Below the pieces are notes generated by a model. The model saw only the letters and a program-made list of their open reading frames with translations. It was not told the DNA's origin and did not search any database. Below, one piece after another: positions 46,062-54,833 of a stretch of 64,000 nucleotides of DNA. Made by a program: the position numbers and the translations under genes. Position 1 is the first letter of the stretch; every line of letters starts with the position of its first letter. The DNA is from Maricaulis maris (lineage in GTDB: Bacteria; Pseudomonadota; Alphaproteobacteria; Caulobacterales; Maricaulaceae), in contig NZ_AP027270.1 of the NCBI RefSeq assembly GCF_036322705.1, forward strand, positions 924,501-988,500, given 5' to 3'.

Positions 46062-48068
46062 ATGATCAAGACCCTTCTGATCGCCAATCGCGGCGAGATT
46101 GCCCGCCGCGTGATGCGGACCGCCAAGCGGATGGGGATCCGTACCGTTGCCGTCTATTCCGAGGCGGACGCCGAAGCGCCCCATGTCCGCGAGGCCGATG
46201 AGGCGATCCTGCTCGGCCCGGCCCCGGCCTCGGAGAGCTACCTCCTGGCCGACAAGATCATCGAGGCCGCCATCGTCACCGGCGCCGATGCCATCCACCC
46301 GGGCTATGGCTTCCTGTCCGAGAGTGCGGGCTTCGCGGAAGCCTGTGCCAAGAACAACATCATCTTCGTTGGTCCGTCCCCCGAGGCGATCCGGGCCATG
46401 GGTCTCAAGGACCAGGCCAAGGCGCTGATGGAAAAGGCCGGTGTGCCGGTCACGCCGGGCTATCACGGTGAAAACCAGGAGCCGGCCCATCTCGCCGCCG
46501 AGGCCGGGCGGATCGGTTATCCGGTCCTGATCAAGGCGGTCGCCGGCGGCGGCGGCAAGGGCATGCGCAAGGTCGAGGCCGCCGAGGACTTCCTCGCCGC
46601 GCTCGATAGCTGCAAGCGCGAGAGCTCGAAAAGCTTTGGCGATGACCGCGTTCTGATCGAGAAATTCATCACCAATCCGCGCCATATCGAGGTCCAGGTC
46701 TTTGGCGACAGCCGCGGCCGCGTGATCCACCTCTATGAGCGTGACTGCTCGCTGCAGCGGCGTCACCAGAAAGTGATCGAGGAGGCCCCGGCGCCGGGCA
46801 TGACGCCGAATGTCCGCCAGGCCATGTGCTCTGCCGCGATCAATGCCGCCCGGGCCGTGAATTATGTCGGCGCCGGCACGGTGGAGTTCATCGTCGACGG
46901 ATCCGGCGCCCTGCGCGAGGACGGCTTCTTCTTCATGGAGATGAATACCCGCCTGCAGGTCGAACATCCAGTCACCGAAATGGTCACAGGCCTCGACCTC
47001 GTCGAGCTTCAGCTCAAGGTCGCCGCCGGGGGTTCCGTGCCGGAGCAGGACACGATCCGGCTCTCGGGTTATGCCATGGAAGCGCGCCTCTATGCCGAGG
47101 ACCCGGTTGCCGGCTTCCTGCCCTCGACCGGCCCACTGGAGCGCCTCGAATTCCCTGAGACCGCCGCCGGTCGCCGGGTCGATACCGGGGTCGAGGAGGG
47201 CGGCGAGGTCTCGCTCTTCTACGATCCGATGATCGCCAAGCTGATCGCCCGCGGCGAAAGCCGCCTCGAAGCGGCGCACGCGCTCGCGGAGATGATCGAC
47301 GATCTCATCGTCTATCCGGTGCGCACCAATGCCGCTTTCCTGCGTCGCACAGTGCTGCACGAGGACTTCCTCGCCGCGCGCCTGTCGACCGGCTTCATCG
47401 AGGCCAATATCGACGCGCTGGTCCCGGCCGCCGTCAATCCGGCCGATGCCGCCTTTGCCGTGCTTGGCGCGCTCGACCTGCGTCCGGTCCTGGGCGGTAG
47501 CCTCGACCCGTTCGAGGCGGCCGATGGCTGGCGTCTCAACGCCTCGCCGCGTCTCGAGCATCGTTTTGTGGTGGGCGAGGAGACGTTCACCACTGCGCTT
47601 GGCCGGGGTCCGCGCAGCCTCACCGTCACGGCGCTCGGGCAGACAGCCGAGCTGCGCGCCCTGTCGCTGGAGAATCTCGACCAGGGCTATAGCTTCACCG
47701 CCCACGTCAATGGCGAGGTGGTCAGCGCGGTCTGCGAAGCGCTCGAGGCCGGCATGCTGGTCTCCTGTCAGGGACGGTCGACCCTGTTTGCCTATGACAA
47801 TCCGGAAGCCGCCGCCGATGCGCTGGAAGCCGGCGACGTGATCAAGGCGCCGATGCCGGGCAAGGTTCTGGCCGTGCACGTGAAGGCTGGCGACAGCGTG
47901 ACCAAGGGTCAGGCCCTGGTCGTGCTGGAAGCCATGAAAATGGAACACGCGCTGGCCGCACCGCGCGACGGGGTGATTGGCGAGCTGACCGTCGAGACGG
48001 GCGGTCAGGTGGCTGAAGGCGATGTACTGGTCGCGCTGGAGGCGCTGGACGAGGTGGTGGCGGCCTGA
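46062..48068 (+). CDS. mccA: Methylcrotonyl-CoA carboxylase biotin-carrying subunit
   Basis: The biotin carboxylase/carrier subunit of MCC, partner of mccB. 668 residues. It begins MIKTLLIANRGEIARRVMRTAKRMG; the ATP-grasp loop is KAVAGGGGKGMRKVE, and EMNTRLQVEHPVTEMV is intact. The biotinylated lysine is in EAMKMEH near residue 627. MCC is preferred over PCC because of its place with ivd, mccB and liuC, and because pccA is already assigned to the 19.4 kb gene. 8 bases separate it from DUF817. Confidence 0.95.
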   Translation: MIKTLLIANRGEIARRVMRTAKRMGIRTVAVYSEADAEAPHVREADEAILLGPAPASESYLLADKIIEAAIVTGADAIHPGYGFLSESAGFAEACAKNNIIFVGPSPEAIRAMGLKDQAKALMEKAGVPVTPGYHGENQEPAHLAAEAGRIGYPVLIKAVAGGGGKGMRKVEAAEDFLAALDSCKRESSKSFGDDRVLIEKFITNPRHIEVQVFGDSRGRVIHLYERDCSLQRRHQKVIEEAPAPGMTPNVRQAMCSAAINAARAVNYVGAGTVEFIVDGSGALREDGFFFMEMNTRLQVEHPVTEMVTGLDLVELQLKVAAGGSVPEQDTIRLSGYAMEARLYAEDPVAGFLPSTGPLERLEFPETAAGRRVDTGVEEGGEVSLFYDPMIAKLIARGESRLEAAHALAEMIDDLIVYPVRTNAAFLRRTVLHEDFLAARLSTGFIEANIDALVPAAVNPADAAFAVLGALDLRPVLGGSLDPFEAADGWRLNASPRLEHRFVVGEETFTTALGRGPRSLTVTALGQTAELRALSLENLDQGYSFTAHVNGEVVSAVCEALEAGMLVSCQGRSTLFAYDNPEAAADALEAGDVIKAPMPGKVLAVHVKAGDSVTKGQALVVLEAMKMEHALAAPRDGVIGELTVETGGQVAEGDVLVALEALDEVVAA

Positions 48069-48100
48069 GTGACACGATCCAGGGCGCCCCGTTGAGATAG

Positions 48101-48174
48101 CGCGCGAGCGCTTTGATCCATTGTTGGCTTGTCAGCCAGCGGGCCGTATCGGGCTCCCGGCAAGCCAGGTATGG
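48101..48174 (+). repeat. Dispersed repeat, copy B
   Basis: Shares TTTGATCCAT, GCTTGTCAGCCA, CCGGCAAGC and TATGG in the same order and near-identical spacing with the minus strand of 15143-15221. Lies 33 bases after mccA. Confidence 0.65.
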
Positions 48175-48299
48175 ACGGGTCCGGCCGTTGGCCGACGTCG
48201 TGACACGCTGTCATGACAAGACAGCCCCACTTATCCCCCCACACGCGAACCCGGCACATCTCTTGCTCCTTCACGGGAGACATCACGGGAGATGGATCA

Positions 48300-49253
48300 A
48301 TGCGTGACACCTATATGGATCAGTTCAGGTCGACCTGGTCGGATGATGCGAAGCGCAAGTTTCGCCACCAGCCGGTGACCGTTCGCCATAACTATCATGA
48401 ACATCACGCCTTTTCCGACGTGGCCCTGGCCGCTCTGATCGAGCGTCACCCGCGTGACATGATCGATTTCTGCACCATGGGCGATGATGCGACCGACCAT
48501 GACAGCTGGCGGGCTGGTGATCCGGGCGCGCTGTCCGGGCTGGAGCTGATCGAGGCCGTTCGCAAGGGCAAGCTGTGGATCAATCTGCGACATGCCATGG
48601 ACCAGGATCCCGAATATCGCCCGATCTATGACGCCATGCTGGCCGACATGAAGAAGGCCGACCCGTCCTTCCGGCCGCTGGTTGCCGAGGCCGGTATCCT
48701 GATCTCCTCGCCATCGGCCCAGGTCTTCCTGCACTCGGACGTCTCCGAGACCATGCTGTGGCACATGCGCGGCGTGAAACGCTTCCGCACCTATCCGCCC
48801 AAGCTGCCCTATCTCAACACCGATGATGTCGAGGCCGTGCTGCATCATGACAAGACCGAGGACATCCCGTTTGACCCGGCGTGGGACAAGGATGCCTTCA
48901 CCGTCGACCTGCATCCCGGCATGGCCGCCAACTGGCCGCTTCATGCGCCGCACCGGATCGAGAACCAGTCGGGCGTGAATGTCTCGGTGCCGTTCGAGAT
49001 CTCGACGCCGCAATCCCGGCTGCAGAATTCGGTGCTTTTCGCGAATGGCGTCCTGCGTCGCCAGTTCGGCTATGTGCCCAAGGAGACCCGGACGGATGGC
49101 CTTGGTGCCCTGATGAAGCGGGCCCTCAGCTTTGCCATCAAACTCAAGATCCGCCTGTTTGGCGAGACCGCGCGCCCGATGCCGAAGTCGGAACGCACGT
49201 TTGACATCGACCCTGATGCGCCGGACGGTTTCATCAATCGCCAGGCGGCCTGA
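48300..49253 (+). CDS. Cupin-like/JmjC-type oxygenase family protein
   Basis: A 317-residue protein with a cupin fold. FLHSDVSETMLWHMRGVKRFRTYPP gives an HxD iron pair at about His145 and Asp147, and HAPHRIEN supplies a downstream His (215 or 218). This order fits JmjC-like Fe(II)/2-oxoglutarate oxygenases, which in bacteria often hydroxylate amino acids or proteins. It ends INRQAA. A GGGAGATGG lies at the ATG at 48300; the in-frame upstream Met is unlikely. Substrate unknown. Confidence 0.82.
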   Translation: MRDTYMDQFRSTWSDDAKRKFRHQPVTVRHNYHEHHAFSDVALAALIERHPRDMIDFCTMGDDATDHDSWRAGDPGALSGLELIEAVRKGKLWINLRHAMDQDPEYRPIYDAMLADMKKADPSFRPLVAEAGILISSPSAQVFLHSDVSETMLWHMRGVKRFRTYPPKLPYLNTDDVEAVLHHDKTEDIPFDPAWDKDAFTVDLHPGMAANWPLHAPHRIENQSGVNVSVPFEISTPQSRLQNSVLFANGVLRRQFGYVPKETRTDGLGALMKRALSFAIKLKIRLFGETARPMPKSERTFDIDPDAPDGFINRQAA

Positions 49254-49265
49254 CGGCGCTGCCGG

Positions 49266-49727
49266 CTAGCCGGTTTGCGTCTCGCTGTGGCCTGTCGCGG
49301 GCCGCGGCGTTCGCAGCGCCGGGTAGCGCACGAACAGGTAAAGCGCGGCCGCTTCCAATGCCAGGGTGATGTAGCCTGTGGGCAAGGTGAAGTAGGCGTT
49401 GGTGAGGATGCTCACCCAGCTGACAAGGTGGACCGCTGTGGCCAGCACGAAGCAGGCCGCCGCACCCTGCGGCGCTCGAAACAACAGGATCACGGTCAGG
49501 ATCAGCAACGGGATCCGGATGAAGGGCGCGACGAGCGAGACGGTCGGCGTGTTGGCGAGCAGATTCTGGCCATCGCGGCCAAAGGCATTGAATTCCGGCA
49601 GGCCGAGCCGGTGCAGCCCTATCTGACCGACGAAGAAGAGCGGCACCAGGAGAAGCAGCCCGCACAGGATAATCAGTGTGGTGCGGGCAATACGGGCCGG
49701 ATCTTTTGTCGCTGAACGGGGCATCAC
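49266..49727 (-). CDS. Four-helix membrane protein of unknown function
   Basis: A 153-residue protein with helices at about 15-35, 64-84, 92-108 and 116-133. The first loop contains LHRLGLPEFNAFGRDGQNLLANTP. It may start at either of two adjacent Met codons. It is convergent with the cupin gene and divergent from the DUF1489 gene. No family recognised. Confidence 0.7.
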   Translation of the reverse strand: MMPRSATKDPARIARTTLIILCGLLLLVPLFFVGQIGLHRLGLPEFNAFGRDGQNLLANTPTVSLVAPFIRIPLLILTVILLFRAPQGAAACFVLATAVHLVSWVSILTNAYFTLPTGYITLALEAAALYLFVRYPALRTPRPATGHSETQTG

Positions 49728-49819
49728 CGCAGTAAGGCGGTCGCGCGCCGCGCTGTCCAGCGAAAGCGCCCGGCGGACGGGCTTTGACCCTGGCCCGGAG
49801 TCGCCCTAACTGCTGGGCC

Positions 49820-50257
49820 ATGACTATTCACATCGTCAAACTCTGCGTTGGTGTTTCCTCGGTCGAGGAACTGGAAGCCTATCGCGACCGCGAAATGGCG
49901 GCGCGCCGGGCGGCCGGTGAGCCGGAGGTGGCGATGCATGTGACGCGCATGTTCCCCGCCCGCAAGGACGAGGTCGAGGCCGGTGGATCGCTCTACTGGG
50001 TGATGGGCGGCGCGATCCAGTGCCGGTCCGAGATCATTTCGCTGGAACAGGTGACCGGCGGTGACGGGATCAAGCGGTGTGCCATCCTGATGTCGCCCGA
50101 GATCATCCGTACCGCCAACGCGCCACGTCGGCCCTTCCAGGGCTGGCGCTATCTCAAGCCCGAGGATGCCCCGCGCGATATTGGTGGTGGCGGTGAGGGC
50201 GGCGACGGGCTTCCGGGCGAGCTGCGGGCGAAATTGCTGGAGCTGGGCGCCTGGTAG
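49820..50257 (+). CDS. DUF1489 family protein
   Basis: A 145-residue soluble protein typical of alphaproteobacteria. Hallmarks are the start TIHIVKLCVGVSSVEELEAY, VTRMFPARKDEV, GGSLYWVMGG and the CxxRSEI-like segment, then RPFQGWRYL. Function unknown. The Met at 49820 is favoured over an in-frame TTG at 49784. It converges with the membrane protein gene at 50267. Confidence 0.9.
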   Translation: MTIHIVKLCVGVSSVEELEAYRDREMAARRAAGEPEVAMHVTRMFPARKDEVEAGGSLYWVMGGAIQCRSEIISLEQVTGGDGIKRCAILMSPEIIRTANAPRRPFQGWRYLKPEDAPRDIGGGGEGGDGLPGELRAKLLELGAW

Positions 50258-50266
50258 GATGCCGCC

Positions 50267-50695
50267 CTAACGGCGTGCCTGGCGCTGGCTCAGTCGCAAA
50301 ATCAACAACAGGTCAACAACTTCGATCGCGATGACCAGCAACGCGATGGGGGCGTCATAGACGGGATTGGTGGTCAGTCTGATCCACAGCGCAAAGTGCA
50401 ACATGATCGCGGCGCCGAGCGAGACGGCACTGATCGCGCGCCGCGTGCAGAGCAGGGCAAAGGTCAGGGCGAAGGCGCTGGTCGCGGCGAAAAACAGGAC
50501 CAGATCGATGGCCTGTGTATATCGGATAACATCACGCAGGCTGACGCCGAACATCTGACTGGTCGAGTCGGTCAACAGGACGGCAAGCACGCCAATCGTC
50601 CATATCCCCATATAGGCCACTATCAGCCCGGTCAGCCCCAAGGCGATCCAGTAGGTGAGGGACGGGCGATCAAGTCTGGCCGATAGCAGGCGCAT
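50267..50695 (-). CDS. Four-helix membrane protein of unknown function
   Basis: A 142-residue integral membrane protein starting MRLLSARLDRPSLTYWIALG, with a loop SQMFGVSLRDVIRYTQ between helices 1 and 2. It is 15 bases downstream of the glutamine cyclotransferase gene on the same strand, so likely in its transcript. No family recognised. Confidence 0.7.
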   Translation of the reverse strand: MRLLSARLDRPSLTYWIALGLTGLIVAYMGIWTIGVLAVLLTDSTSQMFGVSLRDVIRYTQAIDLVLFFAATSAFALTFALLCTRRAISAVSLGAAIMLHFALWIRLTTNPVYDAPIALLVIAIEVVDLLLILRLSQRQARR

Positions 50696-50710
50696 GTGGG
50701 TTCTCGCGGT

Positions 50711-51484
50711 CTAGTCGTCACTGGCATCCGGCAAGCGGATTTCGAACAGGGCGGGCCACAGCTTTCCGGTGACGTAGATCTGACCGGTCTCGGCATTCCA
50801 GGCGATACCGTTGGCGACCGCGTCGCGGCGGCCGTCGACTTCCGGCGGAATGATGGCGGTAAGGTCGATCATGGCGTCGACCACGCCGGTCTGTGGATCA
50901 ATCCGGACGATGGAGCGGGTCTCCCAGATATTCGCCCAGATCATGCCGTCGATCCATTCCAGCTCGTTCAGCCGCCGTACCGCGCGTCCATTGAGCGTCA
51001 CATTGATCGAGTGATCGAGCGTCATCGTTTCCGGATCGAGGAAGCGCAGCTCCGGCGTGCCGTCGGAAAGGATGAGGTGAGTGCCGTCATGGGTCAGGCC
51101 CCAGCCTTCGCCGGGATAGCTGAAAGTGTCGATTTGCTCGAAGGTTTCGGCATCGAAGATGAAGCCGCGCTCGGAGACCCAGCTGAGCATGAAGATCTCG
51201 TCGCCGATCCGGGTCGAGCCCTCGCCGAAGATCGGCGGCGCGATGGCGGTGCTTTGCTGGACCAGACCGGTCTCCAGATCGACCCGCCGCAGGCTCGACT
51301 GACCGACCCGTCCGGTGCTCTCGTAGAGCTCGCCGTCATGGATGAAAAGGCCCTGGGTGAAGGCGTTGGCGTCATGCGGGTAGCGGGCCACGACTTCCGG
51401 CCGGATGATCTCCGGCGCCTGAGCGCAGGCGACGAGTGGCAGACCGCCCCACAGGGCTAAGGCAAGAAGGGTGCGGGCGAACAT
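50711..51484 (-). CDS. Glutaminyl-peptide cyclotransferase (plant/bacterial type)
   Basis: A five-bladed propeller enzyme that converts N-terminal glutamine to pyroglutamate, exported to the periplasm. 257 residues with a signal peptide ending in VACAQA. Family marks are YPHDANAFTQGLFIHDGELYESTGRVGQSSLRRVD, GEGWGLTHDG and LNELEWIDGMIWANIWETRSIVRID. The active-site residues of this type are carried by the ELEW/NIW region. Its role here is unclear; it shares a transcript with the small membrane protein downstream. Confidence 0.92.
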   Translation of the reverse strand: MFARTLLALALWGGLPLVACAQAPEIIRPEVVARYPHDANAFTQGLFIHDGELYESTGRVGQSSLRRVDLETGLVQQSTAIAPPIFGEGSTRIGDEIFMLSWVSERGFIFDAETFEQIDTFSYPGEGWGLTHDGTHLILSDGTPELRFLDPETMTLDHSINVTLNGRAVRRLNELEWIDGMIWANIWETRSIVRIDPQTGVVDAMIDLTAIIPPEVDGRRDAVANGIAWNAETGQIYVTGKLWPALFEIRLPDASDD

Positions 51485-51537
51485 GAGGCGGGTCTCCCCC
51501 CGGTAATGACTGGCTGCCAGCGAAGCCGGCTGCGGCG

Positions 51538-52404
51538 TCAGGCTGGCGGTTTGGCTGCCCGATTGTCAATCAGGCGAGTTGAACCCAACCTGACTGCTGC
51601 AAGGACACGTGCCGGCTGCGTGATCGGTCCGTCTCCGGGTTCGGCCAACGTCGCGGCGCAGCGCGCTTCGATATAGTCGACGCTGTCGAAGGTCTCGCTG
51701 GCGGCGGTGTATGCGATCTCGCGCGCCGCCTTGTGGCCGGTGCCCGCTTCCAGTGCCGCGGCAAACTCCTTGAGGATCACGTTGAGCTGCCCGGCCCGGC
51801 GGCGCTGGTCGGCATCGAGATAGGCGTTGCGCGAGGACAGGGCGAGCCCGTCGCGGTCGCGCCCGGTTTCGCCGGCCAGGATCTCGACCGGGATATCCAG
51901 GTCCTTAACCAGCTGCCGGATGACCAGCAATTGCTGGTAATCCTTCTCGCCGAAGAAGGCCATGTCGGGCCGGACCTGGTTGAAGAGCTTGGCGACCACG
52001 GTCGCCACGCCGTCGAAGAAGTGCGGGCGGGCGGCCGATTCGAGGCCGAGCGCCGGACCCTTCAGGGTGACGCCTGCGGAATATCCTTCGGGATACATGA
52101 TCTCCGGGGTCGGCAGGTAGATCAGGTCGCATTTGGCATCGGTCAGCTTCTCCGCATCATCCATCAGCGTGCGCGGATAAGCGTCGAGGTCTTCGCCCGG
52201 CGCGAACTGCTTGGGATTGACGAAGATGCTGGTGACCACGCGGTCACACTGCGCCTTGGCCAGCCGGACGAGCGAGATGTGACCGTCATGCAGGGCGCCC
52301 ATGGTCGGCACGAAGCCGACGCTCAGCCGGTCATCGCGCCAGCTGCGCACCCGCGTGCGCAGGGCGGAGATGGTGGTGGCATGCGGTATTTGCTGCGTGA
52401 TCAT
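51538..52404 (-). CDS. panC: Pantothenate synthetase
   Basis: Joins pantoate and beta-alanine with ATP to make pantothenate (vitamin B5). 288 residues. PTMGALHDGHISLV carries the HxGH nucleotide motif, FVNPKQFAPGEDLDAYPR binds substrate, and GRDRDGLALSSRN supplies the KMSKS-like loop. It is divergent from the SPOR lipoprotein/mipZ cluster with an 85-base gap. The start at 52404 has no clear ribosome site. Confidence 0.95.
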   Translation of the reverse strand: MITQQIPHATTISALRTRVRSWRDDRLSVGFVPTMGALHDGHISLVRLAKAQCDRVVTSIFVNPKQFAPGEDLDAYPRTLMDDAEKLTDAKCDLIYLPTPEIMYPEGYSAGVTLKGPALGLESAARPHFFDGVATVVAKLFNQVRPDMAFFGEKDYQQLLVIRQLVKDLDIPVEILAGETGRDRDGLALSSRNAYLDADQRRRAGQLNVILKEFAAALEAGTGHKAAREIAYTAASETFDSVDYIEARCAATLAEPGDGPITQPARVLAAVRLGSTRLIDNRAAKPPA

Positions 52405-52489
52405 GAAGGGGTCCACAAAACCGGTCGCTTGGGGATTATCATAAGCGATGATAGAGGCAAGCGATGGGAATTCGTCTATAGATAATGAC

Positions 52490-53110
52490 ATGAAACGACT
52501 GATTGTTTTTCTAGCAGCCCTGAGCGTCGCCGGATGCGCGACGCCCTCTGCGCCGCAAACCGCCGCGACCATCGAGCGCGAGGCCGCCATCGCCCCGACG
52601 CGGAACGCCCAGTTGGCCGACGCGGTATCCCGGGAGCTGGCCCATCTCGCCCGCTTCGACCCCGAGGCGGTTGACGGTGTTTCGCCGGAGCTGCGGGCGC
52701 TGGCTGATGCGATCATGGCGCTCAACGCGCCGGACGAGACGCCGACAGTGCCCGATGTCCGGCCTGCGATTGCCGCAGACCTACCGCCGCCCCCTGCGGA
52801 CATGGTCGATGCGCCAAGTCTGCGGCACGCTGTCCATCTGGCTTCCTATCGCGGCGTCGAGACCGCCCGCGAGGGCTGGGGCGAACTGGTCAGCGCGCAT
52901 GGCGATCTCCTCGGCAGCCTCGACGCGCGTCTCAGCGAAGTCGAAATTGCCGGGCAGGGGCGCTATCTGAGACTCAAGGCCGGACCGTTCGATACCGCCG
53001 ACGAGGCCCGCACTGTCTGTCGGGCCTTGATTGCGACCGGTGAGTACTGTGCCGTGGTTGACTTCTCCGGTCGGCGCATGGCGGATATGGCCTCGGCTGC
53101 GAGCGACTAG
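52490..53110 (+). CDS. SPOR-domain lipoprotein
   Basis: A 206-residue lipoprotein with lipobox VAGC (Cys16). A proline-rich linker (about 80-100) leads to a SPOR domain (about 108-190) with AVHLASYRGVETAREGWGEL and RYLRLKAGPFDTADEARTVCRALIA, a pattern that binds denuded peptidoglycan at division sites. It lies directly before mipZ, so a divisome role is plausible (inference). Confidence 0.85.
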   Translation: MKRLIVFLAALSVAGCATPSAPQTAATIEREAAIAPTRNAQLADAVSRELAHLARFDPEAVDGVSPELRALADAIMALNAPDETPTVPDVRPAIAADLPPPPADMVDAPSLRHAVHLASYRGVETAREGWGELVSAHGDLLGSLDARLSEVEIAGQGRYLRLKAGPFDTADEARTVCRALIATGEYCAVVDFSGRRMADMASAASD

Positions 53111-53167
53111 AATCGCTATCTGTGCGCAGGGATCTGGCGTGTAGGATACGTGGCCTGGATTTGAGGC

Positions 53168-54058
53168 ATGATGACAAGTCAGACCGGTTTTCGTTTGCCT
53201 GCACGACCGCTGGGTCGGGTCCGCGAGGGTGTCCGCGCGGCGCATATCATTGTCGTCGGCAATGAAAAGGGCGGTGCGGGAAAATCCACGGTCGCCATGC
53301 ATCTCGCGGTCGCCCTCCTTCGGATGGGAAAGACCGTCGGGGCGATCGATCTGGATCTGCGCCAGCGCAGTTTTGGTCGCTATCTGTCGAACCGTCAGCG
53401 CTGGTGCGAGCGTCATGGCCTGTCGCTGCCGCGGCCGGAGGAAGTCATTCTCACGCCGAGCGCCCAGCGTGATCTCGATCTGATCGAAGCCGAGGAAACC
53501 GAGCGTTTCTCCGAGGCGCTGACCCGGCTCAAGACCAATTGCGACTTTATCATCATCGACGCGCCGGGCGCCGATACGCTGTACTCGCGGCTCGCTCATT
53601 CCAGCGCCGATACGGTGATCACGCCGGTCAATGACAGTTTTGTCGATTTCGACCTGCTCGCCGAGATTGACCCCGAGACCTATCAGGTCGGCAAGCCCAG
53701 TGTGTATTCAGAAATGCTGTGGGAGTGCCGCAAGCGCAAGGCCCAGCTGGAGAAACGCTCGATCGACTGGGTCGTGATGCGGAACCGGATTTCCATGCTC
53801 GATGCGCGCAACAAGCGCCGCGTCGGCGAGGGGCTGAAAATGCTCTCGCAGCGGATCGGCTTCCGGCTTGCGCCGGGCTTTGCCGAACGGGTCATCTATC
53901 GCGAACTCTTCCCGCTGGGACTGACCCTGCTCGACCTGACCGAAAACGGGTCGAGCGTGACCTTTACCATGAGCCATGTTGCGGCCCGTCAGGAGCTGCG
54001 TGACCTGTTGATCGTGCTCAAATTGCCCGGACTGCAGGGCGAGGCCATCCCGTTCTGA
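53168..54058 (+). CDS. mipZ: Division-plane positioning ATPase MipZ
   Basis: A ParA-family ATPase that forms bipolar gradients and inhibits FtsZ away from mid-cell in Caulobacter. 296 residues. The deviant Walker A VGNEKGGAGKST (about 30-41), DLDLRQRSFGRYL, the switch IIDAPGADT, NDSFVDFDLLAEIDP and RVIYRELFPLGLTLLDL are all MipZ-type. It has about 25 extra N-terminal residues before the family's usual start; a later in-frame start was not seen. Followed without gap by a J-domain gene (TGATG). Confidence 0.95.
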   Translation: MMTSQTGFRLPARPLGRVREGVRAAHIIVVGNEKGGAGKSTVAMHLAVALLRMGKTVGAIDLDLRQRSFGRYLSNRQRWCERHGLSLPRPEEVILTPSAQRDLDLIEAEETERFSEALTRLKTNCDFIIIDAPGADTLYSRLAHSSADTVITPVNDSFVDFDLLAEIDPETYQVGKPSVYSEMLWECRKRKAQLEKRSIDWVVMRNRISMLDARNKRRVGEGLKMLSQRIGFRLAPGFAERVIYRELFPLGLTLLDLTENGSSVTFTMSHVAARQELRDLLIVLKLPGLQGEAIPF

Positions 54059-54543
54059 TGGCTCCTATCGCGCTTGGAACCCTGGCCCTGTTGGCCCTGC
54101 TGGGAGCGGCCTGGTGGTTTTCGCGGCAGAAGACCGCCAAGGCGGCGCGGCTGGTCCGTGTCCTGCTCGGCGGCGGGGCGCTGCTGGCGGGTGCGATCAT
54201 CTCGCTGCGCGGCGGGATCATTCTCGGCGGACCGATCGGACTGTTCGGTCTCGGCATGCTCGGCGAGGTCCTGCGGGGCGGTCGCCCGGGCTCTGGCCGT
54301 GACGGCCAGTCCGGGGCATCGGGACAGGGACGGTCGGGTCGCTCGGGGATGACCAGCGGAATGAGCCTTGCGGAGGCGCGCGAGATTCTCGGGGTCGACG
54401 AGAACGCTGATCGTGAAGCGATACGTGACGCGCATCGACGCCTGATGAAAAAGCTCCATCCCGATACCGGTGAGGGATCGGCAGCCCTTGCCCGTCAGGT
54501 CCAGGAGGCCCGCGACCTGCTGCTCCATCACCTCGGATCCTGA
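54058..54543 (+). CDS. Membrane-anchored J-domain protein
   Basis: A 161-residue protein with one or two N-terminal helices, a Gly/Ser-rich linker (about 80-100), and a C-terminal J-domain (about 104-158) with SLAEAREILGVDEN, HRRLMKKLHPD and the HPD motif at about residues 137-139. This layout resembles Pam18/TIM14 co-chaperones. The start codon overlaps the mipZ stop. It probably works with DnaK at the membrane. Confidence 0.88.
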   Translation: MAPIALGTLALLALLGAAWWFSRQKTAKAARLVRVLLGGGALLAGAIISLRGGIILGGPIGLFGLGMLGEVLRGGRPGSGRDGQSGASGQGRSGRSGMTSGMSLAEAREILGVDENADREAIRDAHRRLMKKLHPDTGEGSAALARQVQEARDLLLHHLGS

Positions 54544-54611
54544 TCGGAAATAACCCAAGGTTGTGTTTTCGCAATTTTTGCCCTAGCTTCGATTTGGCAA
54601 GGGAGGCAGAG

Positions 54612-54833
54612 GTGTCGCGAAACAGCAGGCCCGGTCATGATCTGTTCGGTCATCCGTTGCCCGGCGTTCGGCCCCTGACCGCTGACTCCGATCGCCTGTC
54701 ACTGGCCTTGCGCCGCCTCAGCGAGGACGCTTTCCATCAAGGCTATGGACAGAGTGCGTGCCTGATCGAACTGGCCGCCAATTACGTCGAGATGGAGGCC
54801 TCCCGGCTCGATCAGCTCTGGCGCCGACGCTGA
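54612..54833 (+). CDS. Small hypothetical protein
   Basis: A 73-residue soluble protein, GTG start at 54612 with GGGAGG in front. It contains GHPLPGVRPLTADSDRLSLALRRLSEDAFHQG and ends LDQLWRRR. The frame runs back to 54561. Its last 22 bases overlap the dprA end on the opposite strand. No family recognised. Confidence 0.55.
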   Translation: MSRNSRPGHDLFGHPLPGVRPLTADSDRLSLALRRLSEDAFHQGYGQSACLIELAANYVEMEASRLDQLWRRR

